NCBI RefSeq assembly: GCF_900103825.1
Contig: NZ_FNIF01000020.1
Location: forward strand, 19,058-83,057
Length of the DNA stretch: 64,000 nt
Direction: 5' to 3'
From: Paenibacillus sp. yr247
GTDB lineage: Bacteria > Bacillota > Bacilli > Paenibacillales > NBRC-103111
Under the pieces are notes generated by a model, which made no database searches, was not told where the DNA came from, and saw only the letters and a list, made by a program, of their open reading frames with translations. A program made the translations under genes and the position numbers. Below are positions 9,408 to 23,798 of this stretch, one piece after another. Each line of letters begins with the position of its first letter. Within the stretch, counting starts at the first letter, position 1.

Positions 9408-9479
9408 CGCGCCCGAAAGGAATCGAACCTTTATCTCAGGCTTCGGAGGCCTACGTCATATCCATTGGACCACGGGCGC
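9408..9479 (-). tRNA. tRNA-Arg (anticodon CCG)
   Basis: A reverse-strand cloverleaf: acceptor GCGCCCG/CGGGCGC, short D stem GTC/GAC, anticodon stem TAGGC/GCCTG closing the loop CTCCGGA (anticodon CCG, codon CGG), and T arm AAAGG-TTCGATT-CCTTT. The discriminator base is G and the 3' CCA is not encoded. Confidence 0.93.
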
Positions 9480-9584
9480 ATAATGTTAAAAAGTGAAGCA
9501 AGGGTTATTATATGTCAGCGGCCCATAAAAAGCAAGATGGTAAGCCCTTACAACGCCTATTAGTGAAAATTGTTTGAACAAATG

Positions 9585-9613
9585 TTGAATATTAAATAGC
9601 AATTGGTTATAAT
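9585..9613 (+). promoter_or_regulatory. SigA promoter of the glycolytic operon
   Basis: TTGAAT (9585-9590), a 17-base spacer and TATAAT (9608-9613), about 100 bases before cggR and just upstream of the CggR operator. Confidence 0.8.
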
Positions 9614-9644
9614 AAGCGTGTAAGGAACTTTTTTTTCGCCCGGG

Positions 9645-9680
9645 TGGGACGTAAAATGCATACCCGGGACATAAAACGTC
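9645..9680 (+). promoter_or_regulatory. Tandem CggR operator
   Basis: Two direct copies 20 bases apart: TGGGAC-N6-TGCA (9645-9660), then CGGGAC-N6-CGTC (9665-9680), with four bases between. This is the spacing of the Bacillus subtilis CggR operator (CGGGAC-N6-TGTC-N4-CGGGAC-N6-TGTC). It lies downstream of the promoter, so a bound CggR tetramer should act as a roadblock, relieved by fructose-1,6-bisphosphate. Confidence 0.85.
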
Positions 9681-9714
9681 CATCAACTGGATCAGGAGCG
9701 TCATAAGTCGTCAT

Positions 9715-10755
9715 ATGAGAGAAATTTTCGAGATTCAGAAAAAGCTCTTGCCGGATCTCATGGATATCATGAAGAAGCGGTACTCGATACTACATCATAT
9801 TTTAATCTCCGGTGTTGTCGGACGCAGAACGTTAGCCTCTTCGCTCGATATGACAGAGCGGGTGCTCCGCGGTGAAGTTGACTTCCTTAAAGAGCTAGGA
9901 CTTCTCGAATCGGATGCCACTGGGATGAAGATTACGGAGTCTGGTCGTCAACTGCTGGAAGATATGCTGCCCATCATTAAGATCGCTTTTGGATTGACGG
10001 ATTTGGAGGAAAGCATTGCAAAAGCGTATGGCCTCTCGCAAGTGATTGTTGTTCCAGGCGACTCCGACACTTCGGTATTTACGAAGAAGGAGTTAGGGCG
10101 TGCAGGTGCAGCAGCACTGCGCAAATATGTGTCCAAGGACGATGTTATCGCTGTAACAGGCGGTTCTACGATGGCGCAGATTGCCAATAACTTGGCGATA
10201 TCCTCTTCCATGAAAGGCAGCTGGTTCGTACCTGCTCGCGGTGGACTTGGCGAAAGTGTGGATATGCAGGCGAACACCATTGCTTCCATTATGGCCAAGA
10301 AGACAGGCGGTAAATACAGACTGCTGCATGTACCGGATCATCTCGGTGAGGAAGCGTATCAATCACTTATCCAAGATCCACAGATTCAGGAAGTTGTTGA
10401 CGCTGTTCGCAGTTGTCGCATCGTTGTACACGGTATCGGAGATGCTATGGTCATGGCACGCAGACGTAAGGTAGATGCTGATACGACACGCAGCTTACAA
10501 ACCGAAGGCGCTCTTGCAGAGGCTTTAGGGTACTATTTTGACCGCCAAGGAAATGTAGTTCACAAAATGCCTACCGTTGGACTCCGTCTAGAGGATCTCC
10601 AACGTACGGAAGTTGTTATTGGTGTGGCCGGCGGCAAGAGTAAAGGGGAAGCGATCGCTTCCGTGCTTCGTCATGGACAGGAAGATGTACTTGTAACCGA
10701 TGAAGCAGCAGCCTTGGAAATTATGAAACATGTTAAAGAAGACATCATAACGTAA
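9715..10755 (+). CDS. cggR: Central glycolytic genes regulator CggR (SorC family)
   Basis: 346-residue repressor with an N-terminal winged-helix segment (SSLDMTERVLRGEVDFLKELGLL) and a C-terminal sugar-phosphate sensing SorC/DeoR domain (VTGGSTMAQIAN, HGIGDAM, VGVAGGKSKGEAIASVL-type motifs). It represses its own operon and releases DNA with fructose-1,6-bisphosphate. The matching tandem operator is just upstream, and gapA follows 58 bases downstream, the canonical order. The start is ATG 9715, preceded only by a weak ribosome site (AGGAGCG at 9694), so translation may be low. Confidence 0.95.
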   Translation: MREIFEIQKKLLPDLMDIMKKRYSILHHILISGVVGRRTLASSLDMTERVLRGEVDFLKELGLLESDATGMKITESGRQLLEDMLPIIKIAFGLTDLEESIAKAYGLSQVIVVPGDSDTSVFTKKELGRAGAAALRKYVSKDDVIAVTGGSTMAQIANNLAISSSMKGSWFVPARGGLGESVDMQANTIASIMAKKTGGKYRLLHVPDHLGEEAYQSLIQDPQIQEVVDAVRSCRIVVHGIGDAMVMARRRKVDADTTRSLQTEGALAEALGYYFDRQGNVVHKMPTVGLRLEDLQRTEVVIGVAGGKSKGEAIASVLRHGQEDVLVTDEAAALEIMKHVKEDIIT

Positions 10756-10801
10756 GCCCTTATCAGCTGCGTTTTGAAATATAATTATTTTTTAATCTTA
10801 G

Positions 10802-11818
<1,017 letters not shown>

Positions 11819-11850
11819 TTTCATAGCATTCACACATGAATAACCAAATG

Positions 11851-11874
11851 AAGGGGAGAAGCGATTCTCCTCTT
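11851..11874 (+). other. gapA-pgk intercistronic hairpin
   Basis: A 10-bp stem AAGGGGAGAA / TTCTCCTCTT with loop GCGA and no T-run. It may protect the abundant gapA mRNA from 3' decay or partly attenuate downstream genes, not terminate outright. Confidence 0.5.
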
Positions 11875-11941
11875 TATGTGCGATATTCCTTATAAAAGGT
11901 TGACCGGAAGTACACCATATACGTTCAGGAGGCTTTGACCT

Positions 11942-13944
<2,003 letters not shown>

Positions 13945-13945
13945 C

Positions 13946-16812
<2,867 letters not shown>

Positions 16813-16858
16813 GCTGCTGCGTAGTTAATTAAATAGAACAAACAAGGGGGGCTGCTGT

Positions 16859-17569
16859 ATGAGCAACTGGGTGAAAACTATTTTATTTCTAATAGGTTCC
16901 GCATTGCTAACGCACTGGATCCCCTCTTCTTTTTTTCGCAACTTGGACACGATGGTTCACGAGTTTGGGCATGCCGTTGTCACCTTGGCGCTATCGGGAA
17001 AAGTGATGTACATTGAGCTCTATGCTAATCATAGCGGCGTGACGTACTCAGCCATATCGAAACCATGGGCGATTATTCCGGTGGCTTTAGCAGGCTACAT
17101 GACAGCATCGCTATTTGCGTGGTTCCTATTCTCAGCCTACTCGAAGGGCAAGCAGCGTTTAGGTCTACAGGTTACAATTCTGTTGTCCATTCTTTCCTTA
17201 GTCTTGTTCGTTCGGAATGGATTCGGGGTCATGTTCTTAGTAGGCTTCATTGCGCTAACGATAGTCGTACTGGCACTTACGCCAAAATGGTTGCGTGATT
17301 TCTACTACTTACTGCTCGCTTTCTTATGCTTGGAAGAGTCTGTATTTGGCCCGTTCTCCTTAATTCTTTATGCATGGGGAAATGCACAACAAGCGGGGGA
17401 TGCCACCAATTTGGCGCTGCATACCGGCGTTCCGGCTATCGTATGGGCAATTGGATTCACGTTATTTGCCTTGTGGTGTGCAAAGCAGGCAGTGCAAGCT
17501 TTTCTGGGGCGGAATAAGGGAGCTAGAAGCGCAAGTCGACAATCACCTACGCCATCCTACCGTGATTAG
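16859..17569 (+). CDS. M50B-like intramembrane metalloprotease
   Basis: 236 residues with several hydrophobic spans and the zinc motif HEFGH (residues 35-39) placed in the first membrane region, as in the peptidase M50B family. The C-terminus is basic and cytoplasmic in character. GGGGGG lies 6 bases before ATG. It follows eno by 46 bases with no terminator, so it may be carried on the glycolytic transcript, although its role is not known to relate to glycolysis. The second metal-ligand motif of site-2 proteases is not obvious, so activity is unproven. Confidence 0.75.
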   Translation: MSNWVKTILFLIGSALLTHWIPSSFFRNLDTMVHEFGHAVVTLALSGKVMYIELYANHSGVTYSAISKPWAIIPVALAGYMTASLFAWFLFSAYSKGKQRLGLQVTILLSILSLVLFVRNGFGVMFLVGFIALTIVVLALTPKWLRDFYYLLLAFLCLEESVFGPFSLILYAWGNAQQAGDATNLALHTGVPAIVWAIGFTLFALWCAKQAVQAFLGRNKGARSASRQSPTPSYRD

Positions 17570-17602
17570 CAGGTGTGAGGAACAGTCAAGGAGCCTCTTT
17601 TA

Positions 17603-17631
17603 TTGTATTCTTGGACGAACTGTGTTAAAAT
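17603..17631 (+). promoter_or_regulatory. Probable secG promoter
   Basis: TTGTAT, a 17-base spacer and TAAAAT, about 50 bases before secG. Confidence 0.5.
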
Positions 17632-17681
17632 ACTCATGCTAGTTGTATAAGCAAAGAACAGGCAATTGGGGTGCTAATAAC

Positions 17682-17918
17682 ATGGTAATCTTTATGAAAA
17701 TTTTGTTGATCATAGCTTCGGTCGGATTAATTGCTATCGTCCTTCTACAAAAAGGTAAAAGCGCAGGTTTGTCCGGTGCCATTTCTGGTGGTGCGGAACA
17801 CTTATTTGGTAAGCAAAAAGCACGCGGTTTGGAATTATTCTTGTCCCGTTTCACTATGGGGCTTGCTGCTGCATTTTTCATTCTTTCCATTGTCGTAGCA
17901 TACGTAGTGAAGGCCTAA
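17682..17918 (+). CDS. secG: Preprotein translocase subunit SecG
   Basis: 78-residue inner-membrane protein with two membrane helices (residues 4-22 and 53-75) joined by the conserved loop [17 protein letters not shown] and FGKQKARG. It stabilises the SecYE channel and assists SecA. ATG 17682 (MVIFMKILL) is preceded by GGGGTG; a longer in-frame start at 17643 lacks a ribosome site and adds polar residues unlike the family. First gene of the conserved secG-est-rnr-smpB-ssrA block. Confidence 0.95.
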   Translation: MVIFMKILLIIASVGLIAIVLLQKGKSAGLSGAISGGAEHLFGKQKARGLELFLSRFTMGLAAAFFILSIVVAYVVKA

Positions 17919-17933
17919 CACACATAAAACGAT

Positions 17934-17966
17934 AACAGCAGGGGAAATCTACTCCTGCTGTTTTTT
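17934..17966 (+). terminator. Intrinsic terminator after secG
   Basis: AACAGCAGG pairs with CCTGCTGTT and is followed by six T residues. Confidence 0.9.
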
Positions 17967-17993
17967 CATTTTAAAAGGGTTTACGGGTAGGAG

Positions 17994-18800
17994 ATGTTTA
18001 CCATCGAGAGCAGAATTTACAAGTCGACAGAGCCTTTCTTTTGGTCAGGAAGTGGGGATAATCAAAAAACAGGCATACTAATGATCCACGGGTTTACGGG
18101 ATCGCCCTCAGAGTTTAGACGGGTAGGGTATGTGCTGCGAGATGAAGGATACACCGTACATGCTGTTAGGCTACCAGGACATGGCACTTCACCCGAAGAC
18201 ATGATGCGCACCGGATGGACCGATTGGTATGGGCATGTGCTGGAGAGTTACGACGAGCTTGCTGCTAAATGCAAAAGCGTTGTTGTTATGGGACATTCAA
18301 TGGGCGGACTGCTGGCCTTGAAGCTGGCAGTGGAACGTCGTGTTGCAGGCGTGATTTCGCTTGCTACACCTATATTTCTGACGTCTAGGAAATCGGCGTT
18401 GGCCATATTGCTGCAATATTTTATCAAATACATAGATAAGAAACCCAAAAAACCCTTCTCCACGATATTAGATGAGTCATGTGCATATACCAAAACGCCG
18501 ATTCGCTGCATCGTAAGTTTGCGAAAGCTGTTAAAACAAGTAAGAACCTTGCTGCCTCAAGTCGAAGCACCGGTTTGGATCGGGCAGGGGAGCAAGGATG
18601 GCATCGTTCATCAGGGAAGCGCAGCGTTTTTGTATGAACGTATTCGCTCTAAAGTGAAAGAGCTTCGTTATTATCCAAAGTCATCGCACGGTTTGCTGCT
18701 AGATCAAGAGAGAGAGCGTATTTATGCCGATATCATTGCGTTTATCCTTTCCGTACAAGTGGCATACTATGGAGTAAAGGAAGCGGGTACGGCGAATTAA
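17994..18800 (+). CDS. Alpha/beta-hydrolase carboxylesterase (Est30/YvaK-like)
   Basis: 268-residue hydrolase with the oxyanion region IHGFTGSPSEF, nucleophile Ser in GHSMGG (residue about 102), an acid residue in QGSKDGIVH and catalytic His in SSHGLLLD near residue 241. The family hydrolyses short-chain esters in the cytoplasm. The ATG at 17994 follows GGGTAGGAG. Its location between secG and rnr is that of yvaK (est) in Bacillus. The physiological substrate is unknown. Confidence 0.9.
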   Translation: MFTIESRIYKSTEPFFWSGSGDNQKTGILMIHGFTGSPSEFRRVGYVLRDEGYTVHAVRLPGHGTSPEDMMRTGWTDWYGHVLESYDELAAKCKSVVVMGHSMGGLLALKLAVERRVAGVISLATPIFLTSRKSALAILLQYFIKYIDKKPKKPFSTILDESCAYTKTPIRCIVSLRKLLKQVRTLLPQVEAPVWIGQGSKDGIVHQGSAAFLYERIRSKVKELRYYPKSSHGLLLDQERERIYADIIAFILSVQVAYYGVKEAGTAN

Positions 18801-18836
18801 AAGCTAGCTCAACCAACACAAGAAGGTGAAGAGAGT

Positions 18837-21698
18837 ATGATTACAGATAAAGAAATAGTAAGTTTCATGCAAGAAGAGGCGTATAAGCCTATGTCCTATA
18901 AAGAGCTTGAGAAACATTTTGGGATTGAAAGTGCGAGCGAGTTTAAGGATTTTATTAAATTGTTAAATCAATTAGAAGAAAGTGGTCACATCGTCAGAGG
19001 CGGGAATGACCGCTATGGCGTTCCGGAACGAATGAATTTAGTGAAAGGTAAGCTGCAAGCTCATGCGAAGGGCTTCGCTTTCTTAATTCCAGAGGATCGA
19101 GAACATCCGGACGTATACATTAATGCACATGATTTGAATACCGCGATGAACGGCGACATTGTATTTGTGAAGATCACTGCTAGAAGTCAAGGCGGAGGCC
19201 GCTTAGAAGGCGAAGTTGTGCGTGTCATTACTCGTGCGAATACGCAGATTGTAGGCGTTTTTCAGAGTCAGGAGACGTATGCATTCGTTATCGCTGATGA
19301 TAAGCGTGTGTCACGGGACATTTTCATCCCTCAGCATGCTTTCAATGGAGCTGTTACAGGGCAAAAGGTCGTTGTAAAGATTGTTAACTATCCAGAAGGC
19401 CGTTCTGCCGCTGAAGGGGAAGTTATTGAGATTCTCGGGCATAAGGATGATCCGGGCGTTGATATCCTCGCTATTGTACGTAAATTTCAGCTGCCTGAGG
19501 CATTCCAAGAGGAAGTGCTTGCTGAGGCTGATGCCGCACCTGATTCCATTAGTGAGGAAGAGATTATTGGGCAAGGACGTCGCGATCTTCGTTCGAAGCG
19601 AATTGTGACGATTGACGGTGAAGATGCTAAGGACTTAGATGATGCGGTTAATGTGGAACTCTTGGAAAATGGCAACATTCGATTGGGCGTTCATATTGCC
19701 GATGTGAGTTATTATGTGCGTGAAGGTACTGCGTTGGATATTGAGGCTTATAACCGCGGATGCTCCGTGTATTTGACCGATCGTGTTATTCCGATGCTGC
19801 CGCATCGTTTATCGAATGGGATATGCTCGCTTAATCCTCGTGTGGATCGGTTAACAATGTCTTGTGAAATGGAGTTTGACGAGAATTTAAAAGTAGTAAA
19901 TCATGAGATCTTTACGAGTGTTATCAAAACTAGTGAGCGGATGACGTATACAAATGTCCGTAAATTGTTGACGGGTGAAGCAGAACCGGAAATCGTTGAG
20001 CGCTATGCGTATTTGATGGAAGATTTCAAACGCATGGAAGAGTTATCAGCTAGGCTGCGATCCAGAAGGATGAAACGCGGGGCTATTGATTTTGACTTTG
20101 AGGAGTCCAAAATTATTGTTGATCCGGACGGCAAACCGATTGATATTGTGAAAAGAGAACGCTCCGTCGCGGAAATGATGATTGAAGAGTTCATGCTGGC
20201 CGCGAATGAAACCGTTGCTGAGCATTTTTCGTGGATGAAGGTGCCTTTCTTATACCGTGTTCATGAGGACCCTGACGCAGAAAAGCTAATGAATTTCATG
20301 GAGTTTGTTACGAACTTCGGGTACTCCGTTAAAGGTAAAGGGAATTCGGTACATCCTCGAGCTTTGCAGACGTTGCTGGAAGAGATCAAGGGAACTCCTG
20401 AGGAGACCGTTGTTAGTAAAGTTATGCTTCGCTCGATGAAGCAGGCTCGTTATGATGCGCAGAGCTTGGGGCATTTCGGTTTGGCAGCGGAATTTTATTC
20501 GCACTTTACATCGCCAATTCGACGTTATCCCGATCTAATAATTCATAGAGTGATTCGTGAGGTACTGGAAAGCGGGACTTTATCGGATACCCGTCATGAA
20601 TATCTAGCTTCGCGGATGAGTGATATTGCACAACAATCCTCAGAGCGTGAGCGCGTTGCTGTAGATGCAGAACGTGAGACGGAGGCTCTGAAGAAAGCTC
20701 AATATATGCTGGATAAAGTCGGCGAGGAATTCGAAGGAATCATTTCTAGCGTTACAGGTTTCGGCATGTTTGTGGAGCTCGATAATACGGTTGAAGGCTT
20801 GATTCGTTTGAGCGATTTGACGGACGATTATTACAATTATCATGAGAGACAGCATGCCTTGATTGGTGAGCGAACATCCAAGGTGTATCGGATTGGGGAC
20901 AGCACCAAGGTGCGTGTTGCCCGTGTGAATATGGATGAGCATACGATTGATTTTGAATTGGTCGATATGAAGCCTCGAAGCAGCGCTGGCGGGATTAGCC
21001 GAGGAGGCGGAGGGAAGCCTCCCTTTAAGGGTGCTGCTGGGTTTAAAGGTTTCCGTGGTGGCGGCAATGGCAAACCGGAAAAAGGCAAGGGCGGATATGC
21101 CTCTAAGGGTAAAGGCGGCTTTGCAAGAGCTCAAGGCGGGAGCACAGATGGGCAAGGCGGAGGTAAGGAAAGATCGGAAAGAACAGGGCAACGTGGCGAG
21201 GCTGGAGGCACGAGGCGATCTGAAGGCGGAGCAGCCCGCAGAATTGCAGGTGCTGCACGTACAGAAGGCGGAGCAGGGCAAGCGCGTGGCGAAGGTACAG
21301 GACGGGCTGCAGGAGCAGAGCAAGGACGCGGTGAAGGCGGAGCAGGGCAAGGCAAACCGCGGCGCGGTAAGGCGGGAAGCACGCCGTGGAGCGAAAACCG
21401 CGGCAAAGGCGGGGCTGGACGCGGGAAGGCGCGCGGTCCTAAGCTGAGCGAAGGCGGCAGCTTGAGCTCAAGGCTTGAATCTGTCGGCGCGGGGCGGACA
21501 GAGAGTGGCGCTGGCCGCGGCGAAAGCAGGCGCGGCCGCGGTGGGATTGCGCTTGGGAGCGAAGCCCAAGCGGGCGTTTCGCCGACGGAGCGCAGCGGCG
21601 GCAGTGATTGGGCGAGCGGCGTGAACGCGCTCGCCAAGGGCGGCCGTCGACGCAGTGACGACGGCGGAAGTGGCGATAGCAAGAAGCGGCGGAGATAA
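18837..21698 (+). CDS. rnr: Ribonuclease R with unusually long Gly/Arg-rich C-terminal tail
   Basis: A 3'-to-5' exoribonuclease that degrades structured RNA and acts with SmpB/tmRNA on stalled messages. An N-terminal winged helix (1-60) and cold-shock domains (about 75-230) precede the RNB catalytic domain with metal ligands [12 protein letters not shown] (about residue 260) and an S1 domain (about 629-709). From about residue 712 to 953 the protein is a low-complexity tail rich in Gly, Arg, Lys, Ala, Glu and Gln (repeats such as GEGGAGQGK and KGGAGRGKA). Bacillus RNase R is about 780 residues, so most of the tail is extra. The tail DNA is far more GC-rich than the rest of the gene. The last codons (SKKRRR, stop) lie inside the terminator hairpin. 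Confidence 0.95.
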   Translation: MITDKEIVSFMQEEAYKPMSYKELEKHFGIESASEFKDFIKLLNQLEESGHIVRGGNDRYGVPERMNLVKGKLQAHAKGFAFLIPEDREHPDVYINAHDLNTAMNGDIVFVKITARSQGGGRLEGEVVRVITRANTQIVGVFQSQETYAFVIADDKRVSRDIFIPQHAFNGAVTGQKVVVKIVNYPEGRSAAEGEVIEILGHKDDPGVDILAIVRKFQLPEAFQEEVLAEADAAPDSISEEEIIGQGRRDLRSKRIVTIDGEDAKDLDDAVNVELLENGNIRLGVHIADVSYYVREGTALDIEAYNRGCSVYLTDRVIPMLPHRLSNGICSLNPRVDRLTMSCEMEFDENLKVVNHEIFTSVIKTSERMTYTNVRKLLTGEAEPEIVERYAYLMEDFKRMEELSARLRSRRMKRGAIDFDFEESKIIVDPDGKPIDIVKRERSVAEMMIEEFMLAANETVAEHFSWMKVPFLYRVHEDPDAEKLMNFMEFVTNFGYSVKGKGNSVHPRALQTLLEEIKGTPEETVVSKVMLRSMKQARYDAQSLGHFGLAAEFYSHFTSPIRRYPDLIIHRVIREVLESGTLSDTRHEYLASRMSDIAQQSSERERVAVDAERETEALKKAQYMLDKVGEEFEGIISSVTGFGMFVELDNTVEGLIRLSDLTDDYYNYHERQHALIGERTSKVYRIGDSTKVRVARVNMDEHTIDFELVDMKPRSSAGGISRGGGGKPPFKGAAGFKGFRGGGNGKPEKGKGGYASKGKGGFARAQGGSTDGQGGGKERSERTGQRGEAGGTRRSEGGAARRIAGAARTEGGAGQARGEGTGRAAGAEQGRGEGGAGQGKPRRGKAGSTPWSENRGKGGAGRGKARGPKLSEGGSLSSRLESVGAGRTESGAGRGESRRGRGGIALGSEAQAGVSPTERSGGSDWASGVNALAKGGRRRSDDGGSGDSKKRRR

Positions 21699-21715
21699 CG
21701 CCGCTTCTTGCTTTT
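21679..21715 (+). terminator. Terminator overlapping the rnr stop codon
   Basis: A perfect 13-bp stem, GCAAGAAGCGGCG (21679-21691) with CGCCGCTTCTTGC (21699-21711), then TTTT. The 7-base loop GAGATAA contains the rnr stop codon, so the 5' arm is coding. Confidence 0.85.
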
Positions 21716-21792
21716 CCGCCACGATCTTGCTACAATAGATTGCACATTGTAGCAGTTTTTACCTGCAGGAACGTGCGGGAGGAGGATCTCTT

Positions 21793-22275
21793 GTGGCAAC
21801 GAAAAAGGCAGATGGCAAATTACTTGCCCAGAACAAAAAGGCTTCACACGACTACTTTATTGAAGAAACGTATGAATGCGGTCTTGTCCTGACCGGCACG
21901 GAGATCAAATCCTTACGGGCAGGTAAAGCAAACATAGGCGATAGCTTTTCGACTATTCGCAATGGAGAAGCTTTTGTACACAACATGCATATTAGCCCTT
22001 TTGATCAAGGTAACCGAAGCAATCCGGAAGATCCAACACGGACGCGAAAGCTGCTCTTAAAAAAGGCGCAGATTGCCAAAATGCTAGGTCAGGCAAAGCA
22101 AGAAGGCTATACCCTCGTTCCATTGAAGGTCTATATCCGAAATGGTTACGCCAAGCTTTTGGTCGGCATAGGTAAAGGGAAGAAACAGTTCGACAAGCGT
22201 GAATCGGCAGCGAAAAAGGATGCACAACGAGATATTCAACGTGCGTTGCGTGAGAAGCAGAAGATTGCCAGATAG
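21793..22275 (+). CDS. smpB: SsrA-binding protein SmpB
   Basis: 160-residue OB-fold protein that binds the tRNA-like domain of tmRNA and enters the A site during trans-translation. Conserved [27 protein letters not shown], the NMHISPF strand, and a basic C-terminal tail ([26 protein letters not shown]) are present. It starts at GTG 21793 behind GGGAGGAGG. The ssrA gene follows within 170 bases, the standard arrangement. Confidence 0.97.
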   Translation: MATKKADGKLLAQNKKASHDYFIEETYECGLVLTGTEIKSLRAGKANIGDSFSTIRNGEAFVHNMHISPFDQGNRSNPEDPTRTRKLLLKKAQIAKMLGQAKQEGYTLVPLKVYIRNGYAKLLVGIGKGKKQFDKRESAAKKDAQRDIQRALREKQKIAR

Positions 22276-22344
22276 GTGGCAGCCCATACTGGAAGGCAAC
22301 ACCTCGACTTCCATGAACCTAGTCGTTCATTTCTCATGAGTATG

Positions 22345-22353
22345 TGTTATACT
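22345..22353 (+). promoter_or_regulatory. Extended -10 promoter of ssrA
   Basis: TGTTATACT is an extended -10 box about 90 bases before the mature tmRNA 5' end; the -35 is weak. It allows tmRNA synthesis independent of smpB. Confidence 0.45.
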
Positions 22354-22442
22354 AATTTAGCAGCAAAGATTTGAAAGCAATTTTGGGCTCAACATGTAAC
22401 GTCTTTTACCTTCACCGTCTATGACGGTAATGAAGGCAATCC

Positions 22443-22804
22443 GGGGGTGTTCTTGGATTCGACGGGGATAGTTTGGGCACGGGTTGCGGGTAGTGGGGCC
22501 GCGTCCACTATAAAACGCTAAAGCCTATTAAATGGCAAAACACAAAACAACTACGCTTTAGCAGCTTAATAACCTGTTAGCGTGCTCCTCCTCAGCATCG
22601 CCCATGTGACTGGGATAGGGGCTCAACTATAGTGGGATACGACGTTTGGTCTCCGCCTGGGGTCGGACGTAGGAAGACAATCAGGCTGACCCAACGCATA
22701 GCCGGTTACGGGGCGCTGCTCGGGTGACATCAAAACTGTGACTACACCCGTAGATGCCTGTGTGGCGATATTTTCGGACAGGGGTTCGACTCCCCTCACC
22801 TCCA
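22443..22804 (+). ncRNA. ssrA: Transfer-messenger RNA (tmRNA)
   Basis: The tRNA-like ends pair: 5' GGGGGTG (22443-22449) with 3' CACCTCC (22797-22803), discriminator A at 22804, and T arm ACAGGGGTTCGACTCCCCT. The typical GGATTCGACGGGGATAGT follows the 5' end. The tag reading frame runs 22534-22569: resume codon GGC, encoding GKTQNNYALAA then TAA, so the full tag is (A)GKTQNNYALAA. This is shorter than the Bacillus tag but ends in the protease-recognised ALAA. CCA is not encoded. Mature length is about 362 bases. Confidence 0.97.
22759..22787 (+). repeat. Direct repeat, ssrA copy (possible attachment-site core)
   Basis: This 3' part of ssrA (TGTGTGGCGATATTTTCGG and following bases to GGGGTTC) recurs at 23698-23726 with one base missing. 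tmRNA 3' ends are frequent integrase targets, so the pair may be att-like. No integrase gene lies between the copies. Confidence 0.55.
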
Positions 22805-22806
22805 TA

Positions 22807-22875
22807 CAATGAAAAAAGCACCCGATGAGGGTGCTTTTTTCATTTGTATGGGTATGTTGGAGGAGAACCCCTTGA
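22807..22875 (+). repeat. ssrA-downstream repeat, copy A (includes terminator)
   Basis: Begins with the ssrA terminator (AAAAAAGCACCC...GGGTGCTTTTTT, 22811-22842) and continues through CATTTGTATGGGT and TTGGAGGAGAACC. The same order of sequences recurs at 24527-24588, and the terminator part alone at 25944-25980. Confidence 0.7.
22811..22842 (+). terminator. ssrA terminator
   Basis: Stem AAAAAAGCACCC / GGGTGCTTTTTT with a 5-base loop, seven bases after the tmRNA 3' end. Confidence 0.9.
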
Positions 22876-22936
22876 GGGTTCAGTCCGCGCTGACCGGAGC
22901 GTGCAGAGGGAGCACGGCATTGAAATATACAGCTAG
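22875..22936 (+). repeat. Second ssrA-linked repeat, copy 1
   Basis: A stretch starting GGGTTCAGTCCGCGC and ending GCATTGAA...AGCTAG matches 23718-23785 with several substitutions and small gaps. The function is unknown; the copies flank the Cys-rich gene. Confidence 0.6.
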
Positions 22937-23025
22937 GGTAGTCATTGTTGGTTAGGCTTCGTTAGTCAAAGCCTAAATAGTATTTCGTTTTGGGTGGTAT
23001 TTATTTGGACTAGTAGGTAATAGAG

Positions 23026-23062
23026 GAAAAGCCCTCCCAATGAAGAATGAAGAGAGGGCTAC
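23026..23062 (-). terminator. Terminator of the Cys-rich gene
   Basis: Read on the reverse strand, AGCCCTC pairs with GAGGGCT and ends in TTTT; it lies just past the stop codon of the reverse gene at 23078. Confidence 0.75.
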
Positions 23063-23077
23063 TTTTATGAACCTTAA

Positions 23078-23572
23078 TTACTTCTGAATTGTCTTCTGCG
23101 CGGTCTTACCAGCGAGCAGAGGTGCGGCATAATTTCGACGCGCTCTGAATGCTCCCGTTGGATTTTGGGTAAATCGCATGGTCGCAGTTCTTCTGCAATC
23201 CTCAAAGCCGCCGCCAAATAGCCTACAGCGGAAGGTAACTGTCACGCTTAAATCCAATGTTCCAGTTCCTTTGACGACCAGAGTGTTATTACCTATTTTT
23301 CGTGTATCCCCGACTACCTCAAGATTACCGGATAGCGGTACAGCCGTCCAATCATAAATAATATCGCTGTCAGCCCCTCTGCATAACGCACCGCGACACT
23401 CCAAATCGGCATCCGCCCGATATACAGCGCTCACCCCAGCTAAGGTTTGTGTAATCCTTCGAATGTTCGAATCGCTGCATGAACAAATAAAACCGCGTCG
23501 TCTTCGTCTTTTACATCTGCACTGCTTATGGCAACTGCACCCCATAAATTGACACCAATCCTTCCCATCCAT
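23078..23572 (-). CDS. Hypothetical Cys-rich protein in the ssrA-linked patch
   Basis: 164 residues, family not recognised. The N-terminal 35 residues hold seven cysteines in a very basic context (WCQFMGCSCHKQCRCK, then RRRRRGFICSC). The rest is predicted beta-rich with four more cysteines. There is no signal peptide or membrane segment. The start is uncertain: ATG 23572, or ATG 23545 (MGCSCHKQ), which has a slightly better upstream GG-rich stretch. A proper terminator follows, which argues for a real gene. It lies exactly between the ssrA 3' end and its partial copy, so it may be cargo. Metal binding is only a guess from the Cys pattern. Confidence 0.55.
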   Translation of the reverse strand: MDGKDWCQFMGCSCHKQCRCKRRRRRGFICSCSDSNIRRITQTLAGVSAVYRADADLECRGALCRGADSDIIYDWTAVPLSGNLEVVGDTRKIGNNTLVVKGTGTLDLSVTVTFRCRLFGGGFEDCRRTATMRFTQNPTGAFRARRNYAAPLLAGKTAQKTIQK

Positions 23573-23697
23573 AGATTTCCTATAAGATATTCTAGGAAGC
23601 GCAATGTGTATGGGTATTTGGATAAGGTAAAACAGCCTGAATTAGTGCGAATTGGGGAGGATTTTGAAGCAAGGATACACCCGCCGCGAAGCGCTGG

Positions 23698-23726
23698 CTG
23701 TGTGGCGATATTTTCGACAGGGGTTC
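23698..23726 (+). repeat. Partial copy of the ssrA 3' end (att-like remnant)
   Basis: CTGTGTGGCGATATTTTCG then ACAGGGGTTC: 29 bases matching ssrA 22758-22787 apart from one deleted G. It is fused directly to a copy of the second repeat (23718-23785). Confidence 0.65.
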
Positions 23727-23785
23727 AGTCCGCGCGGACTGGAGTGCAAGCGGAGGGAGTAGGGCATTGAAGAATGTACCGCTAG
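23718..23785 (+). repeat. Second ssrA-linked repeat, copy 2
   Basis: Matches 22875-22936 (GGGTTCAGTCCGCGCG, GGAG, GCATTGAA, GCTAG blocks in order). Together with the tmRNA fragment in front it looks like a rearranged copy of the ssrA-downstream region. Confidence 0.6.
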
Positions 23786-23798
23786 AACCTCTTCATTT

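Noticed and set aside
21131..21847. Long Pro/Ser-rich open frame opposite the RNase R tail
   Set aside because: It mirrors the GC-rich Gly/Arg repeats of rnr on the other strand; no ribosome site and no family likeness.
22623..22805. Reverse open frame inside ssrA
   Set aside because: Lies within the tmRNA gene, which fully explains the sequence. Frames of this kind are common false calls in tmRNA.
23698..23785. Second functional tmRNA gene
   Set aside because: Only 29 bases of the 3' end are present, with no tag frame or 5' half.
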